Source of the DNA: Paucimonas lemoignei
Lineage (GTDB): Bacteria > Pseudomonadota > Gammaproteobacteria > Burkholderiales > Burkholderiaceae_D
Assembly (NCBI RefSeq): GCF_004342585.1
Contig: NZ_SLZQ01000005.1
Location: forward strand, 1-64,000
Direction of reading: 5' to 3'
DNA length: 64,000 nucleotides
The first letter of the stretch is position 1. Every line of letters starts with the position of its first letter. Made by a program: the position numbers and the translations under genes. This document shows positions 28,324 through 37,272 of the stretch, piece after piece. The notes below the pieces were generated by a model. That model saw only the letters and a program-made list of their open reading frames with translations, was not told where the DNA came from and did not search any database.

Positions 28324-29430
28324 TTACTGCTTTGCACCCAGTTCTTGTGCGCGCTTGCGACTGATCGCCAAGTCCCGCTCCCGGACTTCACGAGCCGCCC
28401 CATTGGACATGGTCGGCCAACCCAGCAAATGCTCCTCGGCGATATCAGTAAGGGCATGAATCCATGCCGGATTTTCATTCAGACAAGGAATGTAATGGAA
28501 TTCGCGGCCGCCAGCCATCAGAAATTCCTGGCGCACCTCCATATCGACTTCTTCCAGCGTTTCCAGGCAATCCGCCACGAAGCCCGGGCACATCACGTCG
28601 ATACGCTTGACGCCCTGCTCCGCCAGTTTTCGCACGCTCGGCGCGGTATAGGGTTGCAACCATTCAGCCTTGCCAAAGCGCGACTGGAAAGTGACCAGAT
28701 AGCGGTCTTCCGCCAAGCCAAGCTGCGTCGCCAGCAGACGCGCCGTCTTGTGGCATTCGCAGTGATACGGGTCGCCCAGATCCAGGGTCCGCTTGGGCAC
28801 GCCGTGGAAACTCATCACCAGTTTCTCGGGCCGCCCATGCATGTCCCAATGCGCCAGCACCGAATGGCGCAGCGCATCGATGTACGCCTCATGGTCATGG
28901 TAGTGCTTGACCATGCGCAGTTCCGGCACGTTGCGCTGGCCGGCATAGTGCTGGAACACCGCGTCGTACACGGAAGCAGTGGTACTGCCTGCATACTGCG
29001 GGTAAGCAGGCAGCACGAGGATGCGGGTGCAGCGCTGCTCCTGCAATTGCTGCAAGACTTGCGGAATGGATGGCGAACCATAGCGCATGGCATAGGCTAC
29101 ATGCACCTGGTGACCACGCTCACCAATATAGCCGCGCAATAGCGTCGCCTGGCGTTCGGTATGCAGTTTCAGCGGCGAACCGTCAGATTCCCAGATCGAG
29201 GCATACTTGGCCGCCGATTTACTGGAACGGAAAGGCAGGATGACGCCATGCAGGATCGGCGCCCATACGGCCTTGGGAATTTCGACTACGCGCGGATCCG
29301 ACAAAAATTCCTTGAGATAGCGCCGCACGGCAGCCGGCGTCGGCTCATCGGGCGTTCCCAGGTTGACCAGCAACACGGCAGTCTGCTGCGCCGAGCCATG
29401 GGTATAGGAAGGTTCTTTGCGGAAGGCCAT
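28324..29430 (-). CDS. hemH: Ferrochelatase
   Basis: A 368-residue enzyme inserting Fe(II) into protoporphyrin IX, the last step of protohaem synthesis. Signatures are AVLLVNLGTPDEPTPAAVRRYLKEFLSDPRV, VLPAYPQYAGSTTASVYDAV, and the catalytic-His segment VMSFHGVPKRTLDLGDPYHCEC. The YLVTFQSRFGKAEWLQPYT region and the VMCPGFVADCLETLEEV block complete the fold. It runs with recN and nadK in the same direction. A HemJ-like gene further right would supply the preceding step. Confidence 0.97.
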   Translation of the reverse strand: MAFRKEPSYTHGSAQQTAVLLVNLGTPDEPTPAAVRRYLKEFLSDPRVVEIPKAVWAPILHGVILPFRSSKSAAKYASIWESDGSPLKLHTERQATLLRGYIGERGHQVHVAYAMRYGSPSIPQVLQQLQEQRCTRILVLPAYPQYAGSTTASVYDAVFQHYAGQRNVPELRMVKHYHDHEAYIDALRHSVLAHWDMHGRPEKLVMSFHGVPKRTLDLGDPYHCECHKTARLLATQLGLAEDRYLVTFQSRFGKAEWLQPYTAPSVRKLAEQGVKRIDVMCPGFVADCLETLEEVDMEVRQEFLMAGGREFHYIPCLNENPAWIHALTDIAEEHLLGWPTMSNGAAREVRERDLAISRKRAQELGAKQ

Positions 29431-29522
29431 CGGATCTCGATTCGATCAATCAGCTCAATGAAAAGCAAGTCAAAAATTTAAGCCGCGGCCCGCTCGAAAG
29501 CCGCCGCAGAATCCATGCAGCC

Positions 29523-31172
29523 TTACAGCGCGAGCAATTCTCTGGCGTGCTTGCGGGTAGTCGCGGTGATTTCCAGGCCGCCCAGCATACGAGCGATTTC
29601 TTCCACGCGGGCTGTCGCGCCGAGCGGTTCGATGCTGGAAACCGTCTTGCCACCGACATTGCGCTTGCTGACCTGGAAATGCTGATTCGCCTGGCTGGCC
29701 ACCTGCGGAAGATGCGTCACGCACAACACCTGGCGATCCTGTCCCAGGCGACGCAAAAGGCGCCCCACCACTTCGGCAACGCCGCCGCCTATGCCGGAAT
29801 CGACTTCGTCGAAAATCAAAGTTGGTGTCGCCGTGGCGCTCGAAGTAATCACGGAAATCGCCAGCGAGATGCGCGCCAGCTCACCACCGGAAGCCACCTT
29901 GGCCAGCGAACGCGGCTGCGTGCCGGTATGTCCCGCCACCAGGAATTCGACCTGTTCCAGGCCGTACGCGGCCGGCTCGCCGGGATTGAGCGCCACCTCA
30001 AAGCGCCCGCCCGCCATGCTCAGCTCTTGCATCGCGGCGGTCACCGCTTCGCTCAGCGCCTTGGCTGCCTTCGTGCGCGCCTTCGACAGCTTTTGCGCAG
30101 CGCCCATGTAAGCGGACTTCAGCTTTTCTTCCTGCGCCTTCAAGGCTTCCAGGTCGCTGGCATCCGCCAGTTGCCGCAACTGTGCCGACAGGGTTTCCAG
30201 TTCGCCCGGCAAGGCATCCGGCTCGACATGGAATTTGCGTGAGGCGACATGCAATTCTCCCATGCGCGCTTCCACTTCCTGCAAGCGCTGCGGATCGAGT
30301 TCCAGCCGACCCAGGTAATCGTTCAGGGCATACACGCCTTCCTGCAACTGGATGCGCGCCGGCTCCAGCACTTCAAGCACCGGCTTCAAGGCCTCATCGA
30401 TATCGGCCAGCTTGGAGAGTTTTTGGGTCAGCGACGTCAAGCGCGCCAGGATTGGATCGTCTTCGGCTTCGGAAATCACGTTCAGCGCTTCCTGGGCGCC
30501 GTCGATCAGGGTAGCCGCATGCGACAGGCGGCTGTATTCATGATTGACCTCATCCCATTCGCCGGGACGCGGCGCCAGCTTTTCCAGCTCGCCCACCTGC
30601 CATTCCAGCCGCTCTTTTTCGAGCAGGACGCTGCGGGCATTGTTTTCGATTTCCTCGCGCTGCCTGGCAAGCGCACGCCATGCCTTCCAGGCGGCATTCA
30701 CAGCTTTGACTTCGTCTTGCAGGCCGGCCTGGTTATCCAGCAACTGGCGCTGGGCATCGGCTTTCAGCAGGGATTGATGCGCATGCTGGCCATGGATATC
30801 GACCAGCAGTTCGCCGATATCGCGCAACTGGGTTGCCGTTGCAGCGATGCCATTGATGTAAGCCTTGGAACGTCCGGCATTGTCGATCACTCGGCGCAAC
30901 AGCACGGCGCCATCGTCGCCGGTGAATTCATTCTCGGCCAGCCAGGCTGCAGCTTCGGCATTGGCGGCGAATTCCGCCGTGATATCGGCGCGCGCCGCAC
31001 CTTCGCGAACCACGCTGGCATCGCCGCGTCCGCCGAGAGCCAGGGCCAAGGCATCGATGAGGATCGATTTGCCGGCGCCGGTTTCACCCGTGAATACGGT
31101 AAAGCCGCCAGCCAGATCGAGTTCGATGGCATCGACGATCACGAAGTCGCGTATGGAAAGAGTGCGCAACAT
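29523..31172 (-). CDS. recN: DNA repair protein RecN
   Basis: A 549-residue SMC-like ATPase acting in double-strand break repair. Walker A is FTGETGAGKSILIDALALALGGRG near 28-50. A long, interrupted coiled coil fills the middle. The ABC signature is VASGGELARISLAISVI and Walker B is TLIFDEVDSGIGGGVAEVVG. VLCVTHLPQVASQANQHF is the conserved H-loop. I found no CTGT-N8-ACAG LexA box immediately upstream, unlike E. coli recN. It lies between nadK and hemH, all leftward. Confidence 0.97.
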   Translation of the reverse strand: MLRTLSIRDFVIVDAIELDLAGGFTVFTGETGAGKSILIDALALALGGRGDASVVREGAARADITAEFAANAEAAAWLAENEFTGDDGAVLLRRVIDNAGRSKAYINGIAATATQLRDIGELLVDIHGQHAHQSLLKADAQRQLLDNQAGLQDEVKAVNAAWKAWRALARQREEIENNARSVLLEKERLEWQVGELEKLAPRPGEWDEVNHEYSRLSHAATLIDGAQEALNVISEAEDDPILARLTSLTQKLSKLADIDEALKPVLEVLEPARIQLQEGVYALNDYLGRLELDPQRLQEVEARMGELHVASRKFHVEPDALPGELETLSAQLRQLADASDLEALKAQEEKLKSAYMGAAQKLSKARTKAAKALSEAVTAAMQELSMAGGRFEVALNPGEPAAYGLEQVEFLVAGHTGTQPRSLAKVASGGELARISLAISVITSSATATPTLIFDEVDSGIGGGVAEVVGRLLRRLGQDRQVLCVTHLPQVASQANQHFQVSKRNVGGKTVSSIEPLGATARVEEIARMLGGLEITATTRKHARELLAL

Positions 31173-31228
31173 GTAAAGAATCCAGATTTAGATTGCCAGG
31201 ATCGGCGAAGACAAACTGCAAGGGGCGC

Positions 31229-32140
31229 TCATTTTAACTTCCCTTCGGCCGATGGGTATTCGTGCCAGTGAAGTTTTTCACGCAAGGTGTTGAAATAGCT
31301 CCATCCCAATGGATGCAGGAAGGTCACGACATGCCGCGAGCGCCTTACAACAACGCAATCATGCAATTGCACGCTGGCGAAGGTTTGCATGTCGAAATTG
31401 ACAGTAATATCCCTGCCATTGACCACTTCGATCACGATTTCGCTGGAATCCGGCAGCACGATCGGGCGGTTCGACAAGGCGTGCGGCGCGATCGGCACCA
31501 TGGCGATGCCGCCCAGCCCGGGATGCAGCAATGGTCCTCCGGCTGACAGGGCATAGGCAGTGGAACCGGTGGGCGTCGCCACGATCAAGCCGTCGGACCG
31601 CTGGTTGTACATGAAGTGGCCATCCACTTGCACGCGCAATTCCGCCATCCCGGCACCGCTGCCGCGCGAGACGACGACGTCGTTAAAAGCGACACTCTGA
31701 AAAATACTGACGCCATCACGCAACACTTCGCCTTCCAGCAAGCTGCGTTGTTCAGACTCGATTTTGCCGGCAAGCATATCGGCCAGCACCGGCATCATGC
31801 GATCGACAGGGATATCCGTCATGAATCCCAACCGGCCTTGATTGATTCCGATCAGGGGCACGTTGAACGGCGCCAATTGCCGTGCAATGCCTAGCATGGT
31901 GCCGTCGCCGCCGACCACGATGGCGGCATCAGCCTGTTGACCGATTTGCTCAGGAGACAGCACTGCCGCATTGCCGACATTGACGTTTTTGGCAGTTTCG
32001 ACTTCAAAAGCAACTTTATGCCCGGCATTCACCAGGAAATTGGCAATCTCGGTCAGCGAATCGCCGATTCCGGCGGCCATTGGCTTGCCGACAATGGCAA
32101 TTGTCTTAACAGGAGAAGAGGAGAACTTGTTGGATGGCAT
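31229..32140 (-). CDS. nadK: NAD kinase
   Basis: A 303-residue ATP-dependent NAD kinase making NADP. The catalytic GGDGT motif is in [32 protein letters not shown], the [10 protein letters not shown] segment, [18 protein letters not shown] and [26 protein letters not shown] are diagnostic. A TTG two codons upstream could also start it; I chose the ATG with AGGAG-type purines upstream. It is divergent from hrcA, and the hrcA-nadK-recN grouping is common in betaproteobacteria. Confidence 0.97.
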   Translation of the reverse strand: MPSNKFSSSPVKTIAIVGKPMAAGIGDSLTEIANFLVNAGHKVAFEVETAKNVNVGNAAVLSPEQIGQQADAAIVVGGDGTMLGIARQLAPFNVPLIGINQGRLGFMTDIPVDRMMPVLADMLAGKIESEQRSLLEGEVLRDGVSIFQSVAFNDVVVSRGSGAGMAELRVQVDGHFMYNQRSDGLIVATPTGSTAYALSAGGPLLHPGLGGIAMVPIAPHALSNRPIVLPDSSEIVIEVVNGRDITVNFDMQTFASVQLHDCVVVRRSRHVVTFLHPLGWSYFNTLREKLHWHEYPSAEGKLK

Positions 32141-32170
32141 GATCAAGATTAGACCATATTTATAGTAAGT

Positions 32171-32200
32171 CTTGAAAGATGCTGGCCAAGAACCAATCTA
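32171..32200 (+). promoter_or_regulatory. Candidate sigma-32 promoter of hrcA
   Basis: CTTGAAA, 14 bases, then ACCAATCTA matches the -35 exactly and six of eight informative -10 positions of the RpoH consensus. The start would be near 32207. A separate TACAAT lies only six bases before the hrcA ATG, which would give a leaderless message if used. No CIRCE repeat is seen. Confidence 0.5.
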
Positions 32201-32260
32201 TGTTCCAATAATGCCAAACAGACTCTAGCTTAGCCCATAGGTGGTGGTTACAATACTCTC

Positions 32261-33283
32261 ATGCAACTCGACAGCCGCGCACAAACCCTGCTGAAAGCTT
32301 TAGTTGAACGGTATATCGCCGATGGTCAACCGGTCGGCTCACGCGCCCTTTCCAAGATTTCCGGCCTGGACCTGTCGCCGGCGACGATCCGCAATATCAT
32401 GGCGGATCTGGAGGAAATGGGCTTTGTCGCCAGCCCCCATACCTCAGCAGGCCGCGTGCCGACGCCGCGCGGTTACCGTTTCTTCGTCGATACCCTCCTG
32501 ACGGTGCAGCCGATCGACGAATCGACGCTGGAAAGCAAGATGCAATCGCGCCTGAAGACGCATTCGCAGCAAAAGCTGCTCTCCAACGCGGCGCAGATCC
32601 TGTCTTCGCTGTCGCAGTTCGCCGGCGTGGTGCTGACGCCGCGCCATGAATCGGTGTTCCAGCAAATCGATTTCCTGCGCCTGTCGGAAAAGCGCATCCT
32701 GCTGGTCATCGTTGCGCCCAACGGCGATGTGCAAAACCGCTTGCTGCTGACGGAAGTCGATTATTCACCGTCACAACTGACGCACGCCGCCAACTATATC
32801 AACCAGCATTACGGCGGCATGAGTTTCGATGACGTGCGCATGCGCCTCAAGAACGAATTGCGCCAGCTGCGCGACGACATGACGCAACTGATGGAAGCGG
32901 CGGTGGATGCCGGCAGCGATGCCATGTCGGACCACGGCGAAGAGGTTGTGATCTCGGGCGAACGCAACCTGTTGTCGGTGACTGATTTGTCATCCAACAT
33001 GACGGCGCTGCGCAAGCTGTTTGAAGTATTTGAACAAAAGACCGGCCTGATGCAATTGCTCGACATTTCCAGCCAGGCCAACGGCGTGCAGATCTTTATC
33101 GGCGGCGAGTCGCAACTGGTGCCGATGGATGAAATGAGCGTGGTGACGGCTCCTTACGAAGCCAATGGCAAGATCATCGGTACGCTGGGTGTGATAGGCC
33201 CGACGCGGATGGCTTACGAACGTGTGATTCCAATTGTCGACATCACGGCAAAGTTGTTGTCAAACGCGTTAAGTCAGCATTGA
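32261..33283 (+). CDS. hrcA: Heat-inducible transcription repressor HrcA
   Basis: A 340-residue repressor. The N-terminal winged helix contains [53 protein letters not shown], the family hallmark, followed by [23 protein letters not shown]. The GAF-like and dimerisation regions follow, with [22 protein letters not shown] and [21 protein letters not shown] near the end. HrcA normally binds CIRCE elements, but none is visible in this window, so its targets (probably groES/groEL) must lie elsewhere. No clear ribosome site precedes the ATG. Confidence 0.97.
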   Translation: MQLDSRAQTLLKALVERYIADGQPVGSRALSKISGLDLSPATIRNIMADLEEMGFVASPHTSAGRVPTPRGYRFFVDTLLTVQPIDESTLESKMQSRLKTHSQQKLLSNAAQILSSLSQFAGVVLTPRHESVFQQIDFLRLSEKRILLVIVAPNGDVQNRLLLTEVDYSPSQLTHAANYINQHYGGMSFDDVRMRLKNELRQLRDDMTQLMEAAVDAGSDAMSDHGEEVVISGERNLLSVTDLSSNMTALRKLFEVFEQKTGLMQLLDISSQANGVQIFIGGESQLVPMDEMSVVTAPYEANGKIIGTLGVIGPTRMAYERVIPIVDITAKLLSNALSQH

Positions 33284-33347
33284 CCACAGTGATCAGGAAT
33301 CGCGCCTTGCCCTGCTTGGCAAGGCCGCTCCGCCGGGACTAACTCAC

Positions 33348-33386
33348 CAAAAAATCAAAGGCATCGCCTTGCAAGACGATGCCTTT
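33348..33386 (-). terminator. Terminator downstream of fur
   Basis: AAAGGCATCG and CGATGCCTTT form a 10-bp stem with a 10-base loop; the minus strand then runs into GATTTTTTGG. A second hairpin, GCCTTGCC-N6-GGCAAGGC at 33304-33325, lies closer to the hrcA end. Confidence 0.75.
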
Positions 33387-33420
33387 CGACAGACACGAGC
33401 ATCCGGCCTGTTTTCCAGTC

Positions 33421-33855
33421 TTATTGTCGGCCGCGATGCGGGCAATTGTCCTTGGTGCAGTGGCCGTACAGCGCCAGCGCATGATCGGCAATCTTGAAGC
33501 CGCGCTCGTTGGCAATACGCTGCTGTCGCTGCTCGATTTCTTCATCGACGAATTCCTCGACCAGGCCGCAATCCAGGCAAACCAGATGATCATGGTGCGA
33601 TCCCTGGTTCAGCTCAAACACCGCTTTGCCAGTTTCAAAATGATTGCGATGCAATAGGCCCGCTTGCTCGAACTGCGTCAGCACGCGATACACGGTTGCC
33701 AATCCGACATCCATATTCTCGGTCAGCAGCACTTTATAGACATCTTCCGCGCTTAAATGGCGCACTGCACTATTCTGAAAAATTTCCAGGATTTTCAATC
33801 GCGGCAAGGTGGCTTTTAGGCCGCTGGCTTTCAAGTCTGAAGGATTGTTGGGCAT
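33421..33855 (-). CDS. fur: Ferric uptake regulator Fur
   Basis: A 144-residue metal-dependent repressor. The winged-helix domain includes [15 protein letters not shown] and [36 protein letters not shown]. The metal-binding domain has [16 protein letters not shown] and the C-terminal [10 protein letters not shown], giving the two structural CxxC-like pairs. It is divergent from bamE with 77 bases between the start codons, the usual betaproteobacterial arrangement. I could not make out a convincing Fur box in that gap. Confidence 0.97.
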   Translation of the reverse strand: MPNNPSDLKASGLKATLPRLKILEIFQNSAVRHLSAEDVYKVLLTENMDVGLATVYRVLTQFEQAGLLHRNHFETGKAVFELNQGSHHDHLVCLDCGLVEEFVDEEIEQRQQRIANERGFKIADHALALYGHCTKDNCPHRGRQ

Positions 33856-33932
33856 GTTTATGCTTGCAAGGTAAGTTCTGCTTTATCATATAGTGTTTTT
33901 GTAAAAATTTCCTGACTCGATCACGATTACCT

Positions 33933-34748
33933 ATGCGCCTGCCGTTTACCGAATCTCTTTTTGCTTCGACGCTTTCCCGCGCATGCTGCCTGCTTGCCGC
34001 GAGCGCCCTGGTCGGCTGCGCCACCAAAAATCCATTGATTGATGAACCGGCGCCAGCAGCAGCACGGACGACTCAACCGGCTGCTACAGTTCCTTCGGCA
34101 TCCACCGCAATTGCCAAGACTGGTGCAGCACCTGCTGCGCCTGCGTCTACTTCAGCTCCTGCGTCTGCTCCCGCTCCGACTCCTGCTACCGCCTCGGCTA
34201 CGCCATCCCAAGCTGCGCCGCCTCCGCAAGCGGCAGCAAAACCGGCGCAACCGGCTGCTGCCGTCCCGCCCGCTCAATCTGCGCAGACTGCCCCGGTTGC
34301 TCAGACTGCTTCGAGCCAGGCAGCGAAAGGCGCTGAACCGGCCGCCAGCGGCGTGCAGACGACCCGCGCCAAGCGTCTGTTCGGCATCTTTTCGCCATAC
34401 CGGATCGATATCCAGCAAGGCAATTTCATTTCGCAGGAACAGCTGGATCAACTCAAGCTGGGCATGACGCCCGATCAGGTGAGGTTTGTGCTGGGCACGC
34501 CCTTGCTGACCGATATCTTCCATGCCAACCGCTGGGATTATGTATTCCGCCTGCAAAAAGGGAATGGTGAAGTCATCAGCAGCCGCATCGCCGTGCATTT
34601 CGAGGACAACCGCCTGGCCAAGATCGATGCGGGCACGCTGCCGAGCGAACGCGATTACCTGTCTCTGATCGCCGGCAAGGAAGGCGACAAGCCGAAAGTC
34701 GAGACACCGAAAGCGGAAACGCCAAAGGCGAATTCCGATAACAAATAA
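33933..34748 (+). CDS. bamE: Outer-membrane assembly lipoprotein BamE (SmpA/OmlA) with a long Ala/Pro linker
   Basis: A 271-residue lipoprotein of the BAM complex, which inserts outer-membrane beta barrels. The signal ends LAASALVGC with the acylated Cys29. Residues about 36-143 are low-complexity Ala/Pro/Gln/Thr sequence. The SmpA domain begins near 145 (RAKRLFGIFSPYRIDIQQGNFISQEQLDQLKLGMTPDQVRFVLGTPLL) and includes the RWDYVFRLQKGNG core. The C-terminus is Lys/Glu/Pro-rich. Typical BamE is about 110-180 residues, so the linker is an expansion that would hold the domain well away from the membrane. Confidence 0.93.
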   Translation: MRLPFTESLFASTLSRACCLLAASALVGCATKNPLIDEPAPAAARTTQPAATVPSASTAIAKTGAAPAAPASTSAPASAPAPTPATASATPSQAAPPPQAAAKPAQPAAAVPPAQSAQTAPVAQTASSQAAKGAEPAASGVQTTRAKRLFGIFSPYRIDIQQGNFISQEQLDQLKLGMTPDQVRFVLGTPLLTDIFHANRWDYVFRLQKGNGEVISSRIAVHFEDNRLAKIDAGTLPSERDYLSLIAGKEGDKPKVETPKAETPKANSDNK

Positions 34749-34775
34749 GATTTAGCGAATTACTGGTAGAACCTC

Positions 34776-35579
34776 ATGAATCCTTTGAAAATTGCCATCG
34801 CCGGCGCCTCAGGCCGCATGGGCCGCATGCTGATCGAAGCCGTGCAGGAAGCGGATGACGCCATCCTGGCCGGCGCGCTCGACCTTCCCGGTGCAAGCGT
34901 CGGCACGGACGCCGCCGCCTTCTCCGGCAAGCCAGCCGGCGTCGCCATCGAATCCGATTTAGCCAAAGGCTTGGCGAATGCCGAGTACCTGATCGACTTC
35001 ACACGCCCGGAAGGCACGCTGCAGCATCTCGAATACTGTGCCGCGCATGGCATCAAGATGATCATCGGCACCACCGGTTTCGATGAAGCCGGTAAAGCGG
35101 CAATTGCCGCCGCCGCGCAAAAGACAGCGATTGTCTTCGCGCCCAACATGAGCGTCGGCGTCAACGTCACCATGAAGCTGCTGGAAATGGCGGCAAAAAG
35201 TTTCGCAGAAGGTTACGACATCGAAATCATCGAGGCGCACCACCGTCACAAGGTCGATGCTCCTTCCGGCACTGCGCTGAAGATGGGCGAAGTGGTGGCG
35301 AATGCCATCGGACGCGATCTGAAGGAAGTCGGCGTGTTTGCCCGCGAAGGCGTGACCGGTCCGCGCGACCCGTCGTCGATCGGCTTTGCGACAATTCGCG
35401 GTGGCGATATCGTCGGCGACCACACCGTGCTGTTTGCCGGTATCGGCGAGCGTATCGAAATCACTCACAAGTCGTCCAGCCGCGTGACCTACGCGCACGG
35501 CAGCCTGCGCGCGGCGCGCTTTTTGGCCGACAAGAAGACCGGCCTATATGACATGCAGGATGTCATCGGCCTGCGCTGA
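34776..35579 (+). CDS. dapB: 4-hydroxy-tetrahydrodipicolinate reductase
   Basis: A 267-residue NAD(P)H enzyme of the diaminopimelate/lysine pathway. The nucleotide-binding loop is [15 protein letters not shown]; the active-site segment is [22 protein letters not shown] with the catalytic His and Lys. GTTGFDEAG and [20 protein letters not shown] are conserved. It follows bamE by 27 bases, probably in one transcript. Length is typical. Confidence 0.98.
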   Translation: MNPLKIAIAGASGRMGRMLIEAVQEADDAILAGALDLPGASVGTDAAAFSGKPAGVAIESDLAKGLANAEYLIDFTRPEGTLQHLEYCAAHGIKMIIGTTGFDEAGKAAIAAAAQKTAIVFAPNMSVGVNVTMKLLEMAAKSFAEGYDIEIIEAHHRHKVDAPSGTALKMGEVVANAIGRDLKEVGVFAREGVTGPRDPSSIGFATIRGGDIVGDHTVLFAGIGERIEITHKSSSRVTYAHGSLRAARFLADKKTGLYDMQDVIGLR

Positions 35580-35612
35580 TCCAGGCCTACTAATCTGGCG
35601 GAAGGGAACCGT

Positions 35613-36320
35613 ATGAATCCAGCTTCTTCGACCCTCGGTTTCGCGCACTACTGGGCGCAGGGCGATGCCGTCTCGCACGGCGTGGCTTACGTCCTGCTGC
35701 TGATGTCGATTGCAAGCTGGTATTACATCCTTTCCAAGGCCTGGATTTCCTGGCGCATCCGCAAAAGTGCCAGGAATCTGGAGGCATTCTGGAATGCGCC
35801 AACGCTGAATGACGCCATCGAGCTCATCCGCCGCACCGACCCGGAAAACGTCTATACGCCACTGGCAGCACAAAGCGCCCAGGCCGCCAATGTCAGCGCC
35901 CAGGCAGGCTCGCTGAATGCCCATACCGATCCAGGCGAACTCATCACGCGCACGCTGCGCCAGGAAATCAACCGCGTTTCAGCGCGCCTGGAAAATGGCC
36001 TGACCCTGCTGGCTTCGGTCGGCTCGACTGCCCCCTTCGTCGGCCTGTTCGGCACGGTGTGGGGCATTTACCACGCGCTGCTGGCGGTCTCGACTTCCGG
36101 CACCGTGCAGATCGACAAGGTTGCAGGGCCAGTCGGCGAAGCGCTCATCATGACGGCACTCGGGCTGGTCGTGGCGATTCCCGCCGTGCTGGCCTACAAT
36201 GCCTTCACCCGGGTCAACCGGCTCACGCTGGCGGAACTTGATGCCTTCGCCCACGATCTGCATGCTTATCTGACGACCGGCGCGCGCGTCGTGCCGGCCG
36301 CTGCGAAACAAAGCGCATAA
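35613..36320 (+). CDS. exbB: ExbB/TolQ/MotA-type proton channel subunit
   Basis: A 235-residue inner-membrane protein with three hydrophobic helices: about 27-45, about 130-155 (SVGSTAPFVGLFGTVWGIYHALLAV) and about 172-195 (GEALIMTALGLVVAIPAVLAYNAF). The GLFGTVWGI and GPVGEALIMTALGL signatures mark the ExbB/TolQ family. With ExbD it uses proton-motive force, usually to energise TonB, though no tonB gene is in the window. It leads exbB-exbD and is separated from dapB by 33 bases. Confidence 0.92.
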   Translation: MNPASSTLGFAHYWAQGDAVSHGVAYVLLLMSIASWYYILSKAWISWRIRKSARNLEAFWNAPTLNDAIELIRRTDPENVYTPLAAQSAQAANVSAQAGSLNAHTDPGELITRTLRQEINRVSARLENGLTLLASVGSTAPFVGLFGTVWGIYHALLAVSTSGTVQIDKVAGPVGEALIMTALGLVVAIPAVLAYNAFTRVNRLTLAELDAFAHDLHAYLTTGARVVPAAAKQSA

Positions 36321-36329
36321 GGAAGAAAC

Positions 36330-36773
36330 ATGGCTTTCGGCGGATTCAACCAGAATCAGCAACAGGCACCGATGGCGGACATCAATGTCACGCCCATGGT
36401 CGACGTGATGCTGGTGCTGCTGGTGATTTTCATCATCACCGCCCCGTTGTTCACTCATGCCATCAAGCTCGATCTGCCCTCGGCCCAGGCGGAAGCCGCG
36501 CCCGAAAAGCCGCAGACCATTTCCCTTTCGATCAATGGCGAAGGACAGATTTTCTGGGGCAATGAGGCCATTACCCAAAAAGACCTGGAAGCCCGCCTGA
36601 CTCAGGCGGCAAAACAGCAGCCGCAGCCGGAATTGCACCTGCGCGCCGACAAGGCGACCCGTTACGAAATCATCGCCCAGGTCATGGCGGCCGCCCAGGC
36701 CAACGGCGTGACCAAGATGGGCTTCGTCACCGAACCCAGTCCGGCAGCTTCACAGCCGGCATCCGGAAAATAA
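36330..36773 (+). CDS. exbD: ExbD/TolR-type biopolymer transport protein
   Basis: A 147-residue protein with one membrane helix (MVDVMLVLLVIFIITAPLF, about 23-41) preceded by ADINVTPMVDV, which contains the conserved membrane Asp for proton transfer. The periplasmic part (ISLSINGEGQIFWGNEAITQKDLEARL, then LHLRADKATRYEIIAQVMAAAQANGVTKMGFVTE) is the usual ExbD fold. It starts nine bases after exbB and three bases before the barstar-like gene, suggesting one transcript. Confidence 0.94.
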   Translation: MAFGGFNQNQQQAPMADINVTPMVDVMLVLLVIFIITAPLFTHAIKLDLPSAQAEAAPEKPQTISLSINGEGQIFWGNEAITQKDLEARLTQAAKQQPQPELHLRADKATRYEIIAQVMAAAQANGVTKMGFVTEPSPAASQPASGK

Positions 36774-36776
36774 GCC

Positions 36777-37103
36777 ATGGCGCGTGTTCGACTGGATGGC
36801 GCGACCATCACCGACTGGGCCTCGTTTCATGCGCAATGTCGCGAAGCCTTCGGCTTTCCTGATTTCTATGGCAACAACCTGGATGCCTGGGTCGATTGCC
36901 TGAGCTACCTGCGCGATGACGAGGGCATGACGAAGTTTCATCTTGCCGAGAATGAAGTGCTGGAAATCGAGGTGGCGAACGCGGAAGCCTTGCGCAAGCA
37001 GGCACCCGATCTGCTGGAAGAAGTCAGCTTCTGCATCGAAGGCATCAACGAGCGCTACACCGATTACGGTGAAAAACCGGCCTTGAAACTGGTATTACGC
37101 TAG
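36777..37103 (+). CDS. Barstar-family protein (orphan ribonuclease-inhibitor-like)
   Basis: A 108-residue cytoplasmic protein. The stretch ITDWASFHAQCREAFGFPDFYGNNLDAWVDCLSYL matches the barstar fold: the GNNLDAWVDCL helix is the barnase-binding face in the classical inhibitor. The remainder is a compact alpha/beta domain ending KLVLR. No barnase-type RNase or secreted toxin is adjacent, so the partner is unknown; it could be a lone immunity protein or a domesticated regulator. It begins three bases after exbD and precedes leuS by about 170 bases. Confidence 0.85.
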   Translation: MARVRLDGATITDWASFHAQCREAFGFPDFYGNNLDAWVDCLSYLRDDEGMTKFHLAENEVLEIEVANAEALRKQAPDLLEEVSFCIEGINERYTDYGEKPALKLVLR

Positions 37104-37272
37104 CTTCCGGCGCTGAACCCGCGCAAGCTTCTGACGCCCATTTGCCATGATTGATACTTTTTCCCGGCAAATTTGCGAATTTTGAGCGGCCCATCCCGAA
37201 TTTGCCTTCTCGTAAGCCCCTGCCCGAAACAGTATAATGTCGGGTTCATATCCTATTTCCCTACCAACCGTC

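Noticed and set aside
31173-31228. LexA box upstream of recN
   Set aside because: E. coli recN is SOS-regulated, but no CTGT-N8-ACAG is found here.
33856-33932. Possible Fur box in the fur-bamE gap
   Set aside because: TTTATCATATAG only loosely resembles the 19-bp Fur consensus; too weak to annotate.
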